Below, in pieces: positions 8,590 to 16,915 of a stretch of 64,000 nt of DNA. The DNA is taken from assembly GCF_022844465.1 (NCBI RefSeq), contig NZ_JALHLP010000009.1, positions 1-64,000 on the forward strand. The letters run 5' to 3'. The notes beneath the pieces were generated by a model. The model saw nothing but the letters and a program-made list of their open reading frames with translations. It was not told the origin of the DNA and made no database searches. Each line of letters begins with the position of its first letter. The stretch's first letter is position 1. Source of the stretch: Bradyrhizobium sp. Its GTDB lineage: Bacteria > Pseudomonadota > Alphaproteobacteria > Rhizobiales > Xanthobacteraceae. The position numbers and the translations under genes are program-made.

Positions 8590-9907
8590 ATGCCGCTGAA
8601 GTAAGCCGATCACGGTCGTAAGAAAGATCGAGCAGCTGCGCGCTGTCGGGCCTGATTGCCTCGCCGAGCGCGGCGAGTTGCGCGGCCGCTCCGGCCGGCG
8701 CGATCCGGCCCACCGTCTCGATGAGGGCGAGTATGCGACTGATCACGTCGGCGTCGGCAAGGGCGTAGCGCGCCACCGCAACCAGCGATGGGCATGCCAA
8801 GGCTTCGAGGGTCTCGACCTCGGTCACGACACGCAGCCGGCCTTCTTTGTCGTAGCGTCGGCGGGGGCACATCGCGTGCCGCCAAACGCATGAGCGCTTC
8901 TTCCATGCGGTCCAGGCAATATATAGCGGTCGTCGGGTCGTTGATGCCGGGGGACAGGGCGCGCTGGGCAATCTCGACGATGCGGCGAAGAGCGTGCGCC
9001 ACGTCCTGATCGGGCGAGCGGTCCGGACCGATAACGAGGGTCCCCCTCAATGCGTCCGCAATTTCGGCCGGAATGCGTTTGGATGGTGAGGCGGACAGCA
9101 CAACCTGCTGCTCGATCACGAACCGGCCGGGCCGGGCCTCGATCCAGACCACGAGGTTGTGTTCGGTTGCCATGCGCATCAGAGCTTCTGTGTCGAGGCG
9201 TTTCACGTAGCCGCTCTCGGCCGCCTGGATGCATACTTCGCGATCGGCGAAGTCGCCCAACGCGTCCCGCCGAGCCGCCCGCGGAGCATCGTCTGGCGGG
9301 TCCTGCCCGAGGCGCTCGGGATAGAGCTGGTCGATTGCGGCGTTTGTCTCCGTTGCCAACTGCGCCAGCACCGTCTCGATGCGGATCGCGTTTGCGACAT
9401 GATGGATGAAATAGATCAGCACTCCCAGGCTCGCGAGGGCGAGCAGCACGCCGACCGCGACCGATAGGTGAGGCACGCTGCTCGCGCCCTCCGTTCCCCG
9501 CACCGTGCGCAACACGAGGAGGCAGTAGGCGAAGGTGCTGATGAAGGTGCCGAGAACGACCTGGTTGCCCCGATCGCGCATGGCGTTGCGCAGGAGCCTC
9601 GGCCCGAACTGCGATGAGGCGAGTTGCAGCGTCAGCATGGTGATCGAGAAGGTGAGGCCAGCGACCGTGATCATCGACCCTGCGATGGCGGAGAGCACGG
9701 CCCGCGCGCCTTCCGGTCCGAAGCTGTAGAGCCAATCCAGCTCGCGGATCGCTCGACGCTAAGCCCCTCATCGACCTCGACAAGAGCATAGGACAGCCCA
9801 ATGGCAGCGCAGGCCATCGCCGAGGGCAAGAACCAGAAACTGGTGCGCAAGCGATCCCACAGGCCGATCAGTCGTGTGGTCGACAGGTAGGAGATAAGCG
9901 CCTCCAA
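8558..9907 (-). pseudogene. DUF2254 membrane protein with two frameshifts
   Basis: Three frames together give one DUF2254 protein of about 445 residues. The first piece (TTG start at 9907, MEALISYLSTTRLIGLWDRL, then two membrane segments) ends near 9745. The second begins at ELDWLYSFGPEGARAVLSAI and carries the membrane segments and the conserved ALSPGINDPTTA motif. The third starts near 8860 with YDKEGRLRVVTEVETL and runs to the stop at 8558. Each junction needs a change of one or two bases. All three parts keep clean coding character, so the gene decayed recently or the sequence contains errors there. Confidence 0.75.
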
Positions 9908-10064
9908 TGACGGCTGAACTTCAGGTTAGCAGAACTACCACCCGTCCGGACAAGGCTCGACGCTACCGGCGACATCATGCTAACGGAGATCGCTGGTGCC
10001 TCTATCAACATGGAACCGACTTCCACTTCGGTCGTTCGTCCCGACCGATCAATCTGGAGGCAAA

Positions 10065-10160
10065 ATGAACGGCGAGGCCGTCGAACCCACACTGCGCAAG
10101 ATCGAAGGCCTTTTTGAAGCCTTCTTCTGGGCTCTACCGAACCAGCCGCGCGCAAGGTAG
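10065..10160 (+). CDS. 31-codon leader ORF upstream of nhaA
   Basis: A short frame ([20 protein letters not shown], then [11 protein letters not shown]) with an excellent ribosome-binding site, GGAGG four bases before its ATG. Its TAG ends one base before the nhaA ATG at 10162, an arrangement typical of translational coupling. The peptide is an amphipathic helix by eye and resembles no family I know. It may act as a translated leader for nhaA or be a small protein in its own right. Confidence 0.5.
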   Translation: MNGEAVEPTLRKIEGLFEAFFWALPNQPRAR

Positions 10161-10161
10161 C

Positions 10162-11370
10162 ATGCTGCAAGCCGGACCGCCGCGCCAGCATCAGGGGCAC
10201 CGGCCCGCTCGCCGCGGGCAGGCTTCGGCCTTCCGAACCCTTCTGTCGAGCGAGGCCGCGGGCGGGCTCGTGTTGATGGCGGCTGCGGTGCTGGCGCTCG
10301 TGGTGGCGAACTCCGCTCTGGCCCCTTCCTACTTCGGCGCGCTCAAAGCCTATCTGGGCCCGCTTTCGGTGCTGCATTGGATCAACGACGGCCTGATGGC
10401 GCTGTTCTTTCTCCTGGTCGGTCTGGAGATCAAGCGCGAGCTTCTCGATGGTCAGTTGCGCACCTGGTCCGACCGCGCCTTGCCAGGCCTCGCCGCGCTC
10501 GGCGGCATGCTGGTGCCGGCGCTGATTTACGTCGCCTTTAATTGGAGCGAGCCGGCTACCTTGCGTGGTTGGGCGATTCCGGCCGCGACGGACATCGCCT
10601 TCGCGCTCGGCGTGCTGGCGCTGCTGGGCTCCCGTGTCCCGGTGTCGCTCAAGGTGCTCCTGACCGCCATTGCCATCCTCGACGATCTAGGGGCGGTTGC
10701 AATCATCGCCTTGTTTTATACCGCCGACATCTCCGTGCCCGCGCTCGCCGGAACGGCGGCCGTCTTCGCTTTTCTGATCGGCCTCAATCGCGCCGGCGTT
10801 GTGGCCCTTGCTCCCTATCTCGTCGCGGGTGCGATCCTTTGGGTGTTGGTGCTTTTTTCGGGCGTGCACGCCACCATCGCCGGCGTGCTCCTGGCCGCGA
10901 CGATCCCGCTCACCCCAACGCCTGGCAGACCCGAGGGTGCGGCCTGCCCGTTGATCCGCCTGGAACACGCGCTTCAGCCCTGGAGCGCGTTCCTCATCGT
11001 GCCCGTGTTCGGCTTCGCAAACGCCGGTGTCTCGTTTTCCGGCATGAGCCCGGCGGCACTCCTTGCCCCCGTGCCCCTCGGCATCGCGCTCGGTCTCTTT
11101 GTCGGCAAGCAATTAGGGGTGTTCGCGTTCGCCTGGGGAGCGATTCGCTTCAACCTCGCCGACCTTCCGGCTCACGCCACATGGGCTCAGTTCTATGGCG
11201 TGGCGCTCCTCTGCGGTATCGGCTTCACGATGAGCCTTTTCATCGGGCTGCTGGCCTTTCCGGCATCGGAAGCGCTCCAGGACGGCGTCAAGCTCGGCGT
11301 TCTTGCAGGCTCGGTGGCATCAGCTCTCGCCGGGGCGGCGCTGCTGCGCTTGGCGCGGCCCGGACGCTGA
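10162..11370 (+). CDS. nhaA: Na+/H+ antiporter NhaA
   Basis: A 402-residue inner-membrane antiporter exchanging Na+ or Li+ for H+. Visible hallmarks are TDIAFALG (Asp144), the paired aspartates in AILDDLGA (Asp174, Asp175) that bind the cation, SGVHATIAG with the pH-related His, and Lys316 in FVGKQLG. About twelve membrane segments; length is usual (E. coli 388). The ATG at 10162 follows AAGG by four bases and comes one base after the stop of the upstream 31-codon frame. A TTG at 10114 in the same frame would extend it but overlaps that leader. It is divergent from the broken DUF2254 gene. Confidence 0.95.
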   Translation: MLQAGPPRQHQGHRPARRGQASAFRTLLSSEAAGGLVLMAAAVLALVVANSALAPSYFGALKAYLGPLSVLHWINDGLMALFFLLVGLEIKRELLDGQLRTWSDRALPGLAALGGMLVPALIYVAFNWSEPATLRGWAIPAATDIAFALGVLALLGSRVPVSLKVLLTAIAILDDLGAVAIIALFYTADISVPALAGTAAVFAFLIGLNRAGVVALAPYLVAGAILWVLVLFSGVHATIAGVLLAATIPLTPTPGRPEGAACPLIRLEHALQPWSAFLIVPVFGFANAGVSFSGMSPAALLAPVPLGIALGLFVGKQLGVFAFAWGAIRFNLADLPAHATWAQFYGVALLCGIGFTMSLFIGLLAFPASEALQDGVKLGVLAGSVASALAGAALLRLARPGR

Positions 11371-11509
11371 TCGCGTGCGTGCGCTGCCGAGCGACAAATG
11401 GTCTCGGCCGAGTTCACGTCCGCGCTGGTGGCGGCGAGGACCGATCCTTGTCCCCACTGTCTGGCCGCGTGTGCGGACCAAAGGGCGTCGGGTGCCGGTC
11501 GACGATCGA

Positions 11510-11640
11510 ATGAGGCATCGCGAATTCCTCACACCTCTCGGCGCTGCGGCGTGGCCACAGCGATGCACGCTCAGCAGCCATCGTTGCCGGTGATCGGGTT
11601 CGAGAACCCGCATCGCGACCCCTCAAGACTTCGCCTCGCC
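11510..11640 (+). pseudogene. ABC_sub_bind periplasmic protein, N-terminal remnant (remnant 3)
   Basis: The frame at 11510 begins MRHREFLTPLGAAAWP, the usual signal peptide of ABC_sub_bind proteins (compare RREFITLLGGAAAWP in the family). It is then frameshifted; the continuing family sequence AQQPSLPVIGFENP appears in another frame at about 11566-11610. Nothing further is recognisable before 11700. This is a third independent stub, different in sequence from the pair at 1736 and 8227. Confidence 0.6.
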
Positions 11641-11750
11641 ATCCCCCGGAAGCTGCTCGCGCGCGCCGGCGCTCCGCACAAAAAATCAGACTGTCCATCA
11701 TGCGAACGGACCTGCTCGACGGCCATTCCAGGGCGTGTCGAGGTAGGCTC

Positions 11751-12224
11751 GTGCTGAACCCTCGCGACGACTACGCGGCGGTTCAGTCCTCGAGCCTCGG
11801 CAAAAAGGGGCCGCGCGAGCCGGGCGCGCCGGGCGTGACCATGAATGCGCCGCTGTTCGAAGGCCTGCTGGAGAGCCGGGCCCTGGAGCGCGGCACCTGG
11901 GGGTCCGCGCCGGTGCCGGGGCTGGAGCGCAAGGCCGGTGACCATGTCGTCGAGAAGGACCGCATGAGCGCATGGGAAGGCACCCGGCTCGAGACGATTC
12001 TGAAAAGCCTGCGCCGCGACGTGGTGATCGTGACCGGCGCCTGGACCAACATGTCGATCGAGCACACCGCGCGCACCGGTGCCGACAAGGGCTATGTGAT
12101 GGTCGTGCCCGAGGATTCTTGCTCCACCATGAGCGCGGATTGGCACAACGCCTCGATCAACTATGCGCTGCAGAACGTCTCTGCGGTGACCAGGACCGAC
12201 GCGGTGATCGCGGCGCTGCGGTGA
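11751..12224 (+). pseudogene. Isochorismatase-family hydrolase, probably 5'-truncated
   Basis: About 155 codons match the central and C-terminal part of the isochorismatase-like cysteine hydrolases (VVIVTGAWTNMSIEHTARTG, then GYVMVVPEDSCSTMSADWH). Family members are usually 200-240 residues and begin with a hydrophobic strand ending in the catalytic Asp (LVVIDMQ-like); that segment is absent. At the place of the nucleophilic Cys (TNMC in the family) this sequence has Ser. The start is uncertain: GTG 11751 or ATG 11700. Either a decayed gene or a non-catalytic fragment. No partner gene is adjacent. Confidence 0.5.
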
Positions 12225-12481
12225 AGACTGGAAACTGATCCGGGTTGAGCTCCCGCATAAGTCCATGGCCTCGCTGAGGCCGTCGCAAGGACGCGCATGC
12301 AAGCCGCACCCGCGTACCAGCACCGGCGGTGGTGCCGACGATGTAAGTTGCCGCCCGCGACATGGCAGATTCGGGCCGGCGCTGTCGCTGCGCGGCCTCA
12401 GCCATTGCTAACCTTGTTGACCTAGTTTTGCGTCCAACGCGCCAGGTTGCGCGCTGCATCGAGGTGAGCAGACCCCCGCCC

Positions 12482-12772
12482 ATGTCAAACATCGTAACCT
12501 TCCCGGCGCCGCAATCGTCAGGGGCGCCCGCGGCGCCTCATCGGGGCGACGTTGGCCCGCCGATCCCGGAACTGATCTCCCGGTTTACGGACATTCACGC
12601 GAAGGCGAAGCGGGACATCGGCGACGTCATCCTGATGCTGGAGTTGGCGCTTCGCCAAGCGCGCGAGGTCTCGCGCATGATGGGCGATGCCGGCGGCAAC
12701 GGCTTCGACCGGCAGATCGCCATCCTCGAAAGCCAGCTCGAATTCGCCAGGGACGAGACCCGCAAGCTGTGA
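12482..12772 (+). CDS. Small hypothetical protein, helical
   Basis: A 96-residue protein with an N-terminal linker (MSNIVTFPAPQSSG) and a C-terminal region of charged, heptad-like helix (AKAKRDIGDVILMLELALRQ, then ESQLEFARDETRKL). No signal or membrane segment. No family recognised. Its last nine codons plus stop are repeated at 15781-15810, so the DNA after the stop appears to have been inserted. The 257 bases before it (12225-12481) contain nothing I can assign. Confidence 0.6.
   Translation: MSNIVTFPAPQSSGAPAAPHRGDVGPPIPELISRFTDIHAKAKRDIGDVILMLELALRQAREVSRMMGDAGGNGFDRQIAILESQLEFARDETRKL
12743..12772 (+). repeat. 30-bp direct repeat, left copy (gene 3' end)
   Basis: Identical to 15781-15810 at 29 of 30 positions, the last 27 without mismatch. 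It encodes FARDETRKL and the stop codon of the small gene. The two copies bracket a 3.0-kb block of three unrelated genes. Confidence 0.85.
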
Positions 12773-12825
12773 GCCGTGCCGGCGCGGCCCGATCCGGGTG
12801 GCCGGCAGCCACCGGATGGCGGGGC

Positions 12826-13701
12826 TTAATGGCGCCCAGGTATTCGCGCTGCCGTTAGCAGCAACTCATTGGGGCCTTCCCATCCGCTCGGCCCTTGATA
12901 TTTGCTGAGCGCCCGCTCCATGTCGGCCCACGCTGCTTCGGCCGTGGCCGAGTCCAGGCGCTGTACAATTTCCACGATCGGACCTGCCGAGGTTCGTACG
13001 AAGTTCACATAGTGTTTGACGGTCGGCAGGCTGAACGGCGCCGCGATTCTTATTGTCGCAATTTCGCTGAATCCCGCCTCGCTGAAAAGTTCGTCAATGA
13101 GGCCGGGTTTGCCGAGGCTGAGCAGTCCACCGGCCTGATACGGATCGCGCGGCGGCAGGCCGGCGTATCTTAGCGCCGTCGACATCAGCGTTGTCACACA
13201 GGGATTGGCCTGCGGCGCGCCGAATACCATGGTGCATGCTCTGCCCCCGGGTTTGAGCACCCGCGCCATTTCGCGCAGTCCCCGCAGGGGATCCTCGAAG
13301 AACATCAGGCCGAGCCGACAGACCACGGCGTCGAACCGTGCGTCTTCGACACGCAGCTCTTGTCCGTCCGAAATGCGCGTCTCGACCTTGTGATGACCCG
13401 CGGCTGCCGTCTGCCGTGCTGCAAGTTCAAGCATCGCCGGCGAGAGATCCGTGGCCAGCACGTGGCCCTGGGGACCGATTTTCTCAGCGATGTCCAGCGT
13501 CTGGTCGCCGGCGCCGGCGGCCACGTCGAGCACGTGGGAATCACGTCTAACTCCCGCCATTTCGAGCATGGCTTGCGTCGCCTGGTGCAGCCAGGGGCGA
13601 ATGATGGCGCCAGATTCATTCCAGCCCTTCGCCGTCTCGTTCCATGGCGCGCGCATCGCCGCGGTGGCCAGATCATCGTCACCAGAAGACTTGCCGTTCA
13701 T
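12826..13701 (-). CDS. SAM-dependent methyltransferase, class I
   Basis: A 291-residue Rossmann-fold methyltransferase. Motif I is VLDVAAGAGDQTLDIAEKIG, motif II-like LATDLSPAMLELA, then DAVVCRLGLMFFEDP and the post-motif VLKPGGRACTMVF. This pattern is close to UbiE/COQ5-like and arsenite-type methyltransferases, but the substrate cannot be read from sequence. GGAG stands six bases before the ATG at 13701. It follows the tctC gene on the same strand with a 46-base gap, so the two are probably co-transcribed. Part of the block between the 30-bp direct repeats. Confidence 0.88.
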   Translation of the reverse strand: MNGKSSGDDDLATAAMRAPWNETAKGWNESGAIIRPWLHQATQAMLEMAGVRRDSHVLDVAAGAGDQTLDIAEKIGPQGHVLATDLSPAMLELAARQTAAAGHHKVETRISDGQELRVEDARFDAVVCRLGLMFFEDPLRGLREMARVLKPGGRACTMVFGAPQANPCVTTLMSTALRYAGLPPRDPYQAGGLLSLGKPGLIDELFSEAGFSEIATIRIAAPFSLPTVKHYVNFVRTSAGPIVEIVQRLDSATAEAAWADMERALSKYQGPSGWEGPNELLLTAARIPGRH

Positions 13702-13747
13702 GGTATCTCCAGCCAATGGGTTGCAGCGGCGCGCTTTTAATTTGCAC

Positions 13748-14725
13748 TCATTGTGTCTTGACGGCGTCCTTGCGGACAATGCCTTTCCATTTGACCAGTT
13801 CGGTCTGGAGATGGGTGGCAAACTGTAGCTGCGAATTGTTGACCGGCTTGTATCCGAGTGCTCGCAGTCTGTCCTTCACCTCTGACGTCGACATGATCTG
13901 AACAATCTGCTGATGCCGGCGCTTGACGAGGTGGTCAGGGGTTCCCTTGGGCACCAGGATCCCATTCCAGAACCCAACCTCGTGGCCGGGTACTCCCGCC
14001 TCTTCCAGGGTTGGAACATCGGGGAATTCCGGTGCGCGCGTCTTGTCGGCAACCGCCAGCAAACGAAGTTTTCCATCGCGCACAAGCGGGGCGACGACCG
14101 GGAGAGCGAGGTGCAGAATCTGCGTGTGCCCGGCAACCGTCGAGGTGACGGCTGGAGGCCCACCCTGGAACGGCACGTGCACGACGTCGAGCCCGAGCGT
14201 ATTCCTGAACAGCCGTTCGCTGGCCAGATGCGGTGAAGAGCCATAGCCAGGCGACGCGTAATTCAACTTGCCGGGGCTCGCCTTCACCAGAGCGACAAGT
14301 TCCTTGATGGTGGTCGCGGCGACGGAGGGGTTGATCGAAATCGTTTCAGGCGCCGATATCAGGAGTATGACCGGCGTAAAACTGCCGGGAACCTCGTAAG
14401 AAAGCTTTTCGCCGATGGCGGCCTGAACGACGAAATTTGGATTGACGATGACCATCGTGCAGCCGTCGGGCGCCGCCCTGGCGGCCGCAGCAGTGCCGAT
14501 CATCCCGCCGGCCCCTGGCATGTTCTCAACATAGAACTTTTCGCCGGCCTCGGAAAGCTTCTGCGCAAGCAGCCTTGCGACCACATCGTCGGGCGACCCT
14601 GGCGGGTACGATACAATGATTTTGACGGGTTGACCGCATTCAGCCCTGGCCGGCTGCGAGATGGCGGTCGACGCGACGCATATTGCGATCAACAACGGAA
14701 TCAGCGGTCGCGATTGGCTTTTCAT
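13748..14725 (-). CDS. TctC/Bug-family periplasmic solute receptor
   Basis: A 325-residue extracytoplasmic receptor of the tripartite tricarboxylate family. It has a Sec signal peptide ending at ISQPARAE, then the hallmark VKIIVSYPPGSPDDVVARLL, VENMPGAGGMIGTAAAARA, and the later ASPGYGSSPHLASERLF and VPFQGGPPAVTSTVAGH motifs. Such receptors bind carboxylates; no TctA/TctB membrane partners are nearby, which is common for orphan Bug proteins. It diverges from the LysR gene at 14862, and the 136-base region between them should hold the shared promoter and operator. Confidence 0.92.
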   Translation of the reverse strand: MKSQSRPLIPLLIAICVASTAISQPARAECGQPVKIIVSYPPGSPDDVVARLLAQKLSEAGEKFYVENMPGAGGMIGTAAAARAAPDGCTMVIVNPNFVVQAAIGEKLSYEVPGSFTPVILLISAPETISINPSVAATTIKELVALVKASPGKLNYASPGYGSSPHLASERLFRNTLGLDVVHVPFQGGPPAVTSTVAGHTQILHLALPVVAPLVRDGKLRLLAVADKTRAPEFPDVPTLEEAGVPGHEVGFWNGILVPKGTPDHLVKRRHQQIVQIMSTSEVKDRLRALGYKPVNNSQLQFATHLQTELVKWKGIVRKDAVKTQ

Positions 14726-14861
14726 CTCGATCTCCCGGATGCGCGTGTCAGTAGGAAACGGATCGTGGTCGCCTCATCAAAGCGCCGGAAACCTAGACAA
14801 CCGGGGCAAAAGCGACAGCCGTGGGATTGCGGTGCCCCGCCGCAGAAGTGCATAATGGCCA

Positions 14862-15749
14862 ATGTTCGATTGGAACGATTTGAAGTATTTCTTGGCCGTT
14901 GCTCGGCATCACAGCACGACCGCAGCTGGAAAAGCGCTGGGGCTCAGTCAATCGACGGTGCAAAGGCGTTTGATCGAGCTGGAACGCGCGATCGGGCAAC
15001 CATTGGTGAAGCGTAATCCGTCAGGCTATCGCCTCACGGAATTCGGCGAGGAACTGATGCCTTACGCCGAGCGCATTGAAGCGACCGTGATCGACTTCGA
15101 GCGCCGGGTAGCCGATGAGGCCCATGATCTCACCGGCACCATCCGGGTGACCTGTCCCGAGCCGATCATAGGCCGGATGACGAAGTCTTCGCTGATCGAA
15201 CGCTTCCAGCTCCGCCATCCGAAGCTTCGAATCGAGTTTGTGACGAGCGATCGTTACCTCGACCTGTCGAAAGGCGAGGCGGATGTCGCCTTCCGGTCCG
15301 GCGATACCGACGATGAACTTGTCGGCCGCAAGGTCGCGGAATCGATCTGGGCTGTCTATGCCAGCCGCGGCTACATCGAACGGTTTGGAAGGCCGGAGAA
15401 GGTGGATGATCTGCCAAACCATCAGCTTGTCGGCTTCGACGAAACGCTCAGCACGCACCGCGCATCGGTATGGCTCCAGAACGTCGCGCCGGACGCCAGG
15501 ATATCGGCACGCACCAACAGCGTGCTGGGCCTCATCCAGGCAGTGAAGTCGGGATTCGGCCTTGGGCCGCTACCTGCGGTGCTCGGCGACGCAGAACCGG
15601 ATCTCGTGCGGGTGCTGGGACCAATTCCGGAACTGTCGCGAAGCTGGCGCCTGCTGACCCATCCTGACCTCAGGCGTGTTCCTCGTATTGCGGCTTTCTT
15701 CGACTTCATTCTCGCAGAACGAGAGCTGGTAAGGTCCGTTCTGGGCTGA
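14862..15749 (+). CDS. LysR-family transcriptional regulator
   Basis: A 295-residue LysR protein: helix-turn-helix at about residues 17-37 (TTAAGKALGLSQSTVQRRLI), then an effector domain (LTGTIRVTCPEPIIGRM, YLDLSKGEADVAFRSG). The DWNDLKYFLAVARHHS start and the short PEPIIGR region place it among small LysR regulators that often control a divergent neighbour. It is divergent from the TctC receptor, a very common pairing in which the regulator senses the transported carboxylate or a derivative. The gene ends 31 bases before the right-hand 30-bp direct repeat. Confidence 0.92.
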   Translation: MFDWNDLKYFLAVARHHSTTAAGKALGLSQSTVQRRLIELERAIGQPLVKRNPSGYRLTEFGEELMPYAERIEATVIDFERRVADEAHDLTGTIRVTCPEPIIGRMTKSSLIERFQLRHPKLRIEFVTSDRYLDLSKGEADVAFRSGDTDDELVGRKVAESIWAVYASRGYIERFGRPEKVDDLPNHQLVGFDETLSTHRASVWLQNVAPDARISARTNSVLGLIQAVKSGFGLGPLPAVLGDAEPDLVRVLGPIPELSRSWRLLTHPDLRRVPRIAAFFDFILAERELVRSVLG

Positions 15750-15780
15750 GAAGCCACGCTCGAAGGGTCAGGCGATCTGA

Positions 15781-15810
15781 TTTGCCAGGGACGAGACCCG
15801 CAAGCTGTGA
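15781..15810 (+). repeat. 30-bp direct repeat, right copy
   Basis: Repeats the last nine codons and stop of the small gene ending at 12772 (29 of 30 bases). No coding sequence leads into this copy; a stop codon lies just before it in the same frame. It marks the right edge of the inserted block. Confidence 0.85.
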
Positions 15811-15867
15811 CGTTTCACCGCGCCTGATGCGACGCGGCGCGCTGCCTAGCGAGCATGCGGTCCGGGC

Positions 15868-16662
15868 TTACCACGATGATGCCGGCACCATGATCATCCA
15901 CGAGACCCCGAACTTGTCGGCGACGGCGCCGAAACGCTTGGCGAAGAACGTCGGACCGATCGGCATCTCGATTCGTCCATCCCTGGCCAACGCCTGGAAC
16001 AGGCGGTCGGCCTCGGCTTCCGTAGCGACGCTGATCGACAGCGACATGCACTGAAAATCGATTGGCCCCGACTTCATGCCGTCCGACATCATCAGGTCGG
16101 TGCCGGCGATGCTGATCTCGGCGTGCATGATTCGCTCGTCGAACTCAGCCGGTACCTTGTCGCGCGGCGGCTTGTCGGGATTGTCCTTGAAGCGCATGAC
16201 GAGCCCGATCCGCGCGCCCAGTGTATCCCTGTAGTAGTTCATCGCTTCCTCGCAGCGACCGCGAAAAAACAGATAGGGCTGCACTGCCGGAGCGGCAGTG
16301 TGGTGCCGGCCGACGAACGGTTTGAAGCCGCCCCAGAACATGCGCTTGCCGTCGAGCGGCAGAGATTGCGGATCTAGCTGCTTCATGCGGGGATCGGCCA
16401 TCGCCTTGGCGTTCACCTCGTCCCGGTCCGCACGCGAGCGGTAGGAGATGAGCGCGACGATGACAAATTCGTCGTCCTTGAGGTCGACGCTCCGGGGGAA
16501 CGAGGTCCACTTGCCGGGCTGCACGTCGTCGGCCTCGACCTCGACATAGGACAGCGCGCCATGCTCTCGCCAGACCTTCGCGGCCGTCTCGGCGAGCGTT
16601 CTATAGTCGGCGGCCCTGGCCTTTGGCACCGGAACGACAAAGATGTCGGTGTAGACGTTCAT
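15868..16662 (-). CDS. Fusion of DUF1428 and VOC (PhnB-like) domains
   Basis: A 264-residue protein. Residues 1-118 are a DUF1428 domain ([46 protein letters not shown]). Residues about 125-264 are a PhnB-type member of the vicinal-oxygen-chelate superfamily ([20 protein letters not shown], then [20 protein letters not shown]). The two are normally separate proteins of about 120 and 140 residues; here they share one frame with a short linker. GGAG precedes the ATG at 16662. Function is unknown for both domains; VOC proteins commonly bind a metal or small ligand. It diverges from htpG. Confidence 0.85.
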   Translation of the reverse strand: MNVYTDIFVVPVPKARAADYRTLAETAAKVWREHGALSYVEVEADDVQPGKWTSFPRSVDLKDDEFVIVALISYRSRADRDEVNAKAMADPRMKQLDPQSLPLDGKRMFWGGFKPFVGRHHTAAPAVQPYLFFRGRCEEAMNYYRDTLGARIGLVMRFKDNPDKPPRDKVPAEFDERIMHAEISIAGTDLMMSDGMKSGPIDFQCMSLSISVATEAEADRLFQALARDGRIEMPIGPTFFAKRFGAVADKFGVSWMIMVPASSW

Positions 16663-16915
16663 GCTCCAATCTCCGATATTTGATGGTGTGGTGAATGTTG
16701 ATTGCCGGCCGATCTGCCCCAAGGACGGCGGAGGTGCAGCCATCCCGACAGGCTGCTTCGATTTTTTTTACTTCGCCGACGGGCGACCGTTTCGCCGCGC
16801 CTTGATCCGACGTGGCGGCCGCCATCGGTCTTCGGCAGCCCCCGCCAATCTTGCCACGCCGGATCGCATTGCTATATCAGGGCGTTCCGATCGTTCGTCT
16901 GCGTGTGAGCCCCCC

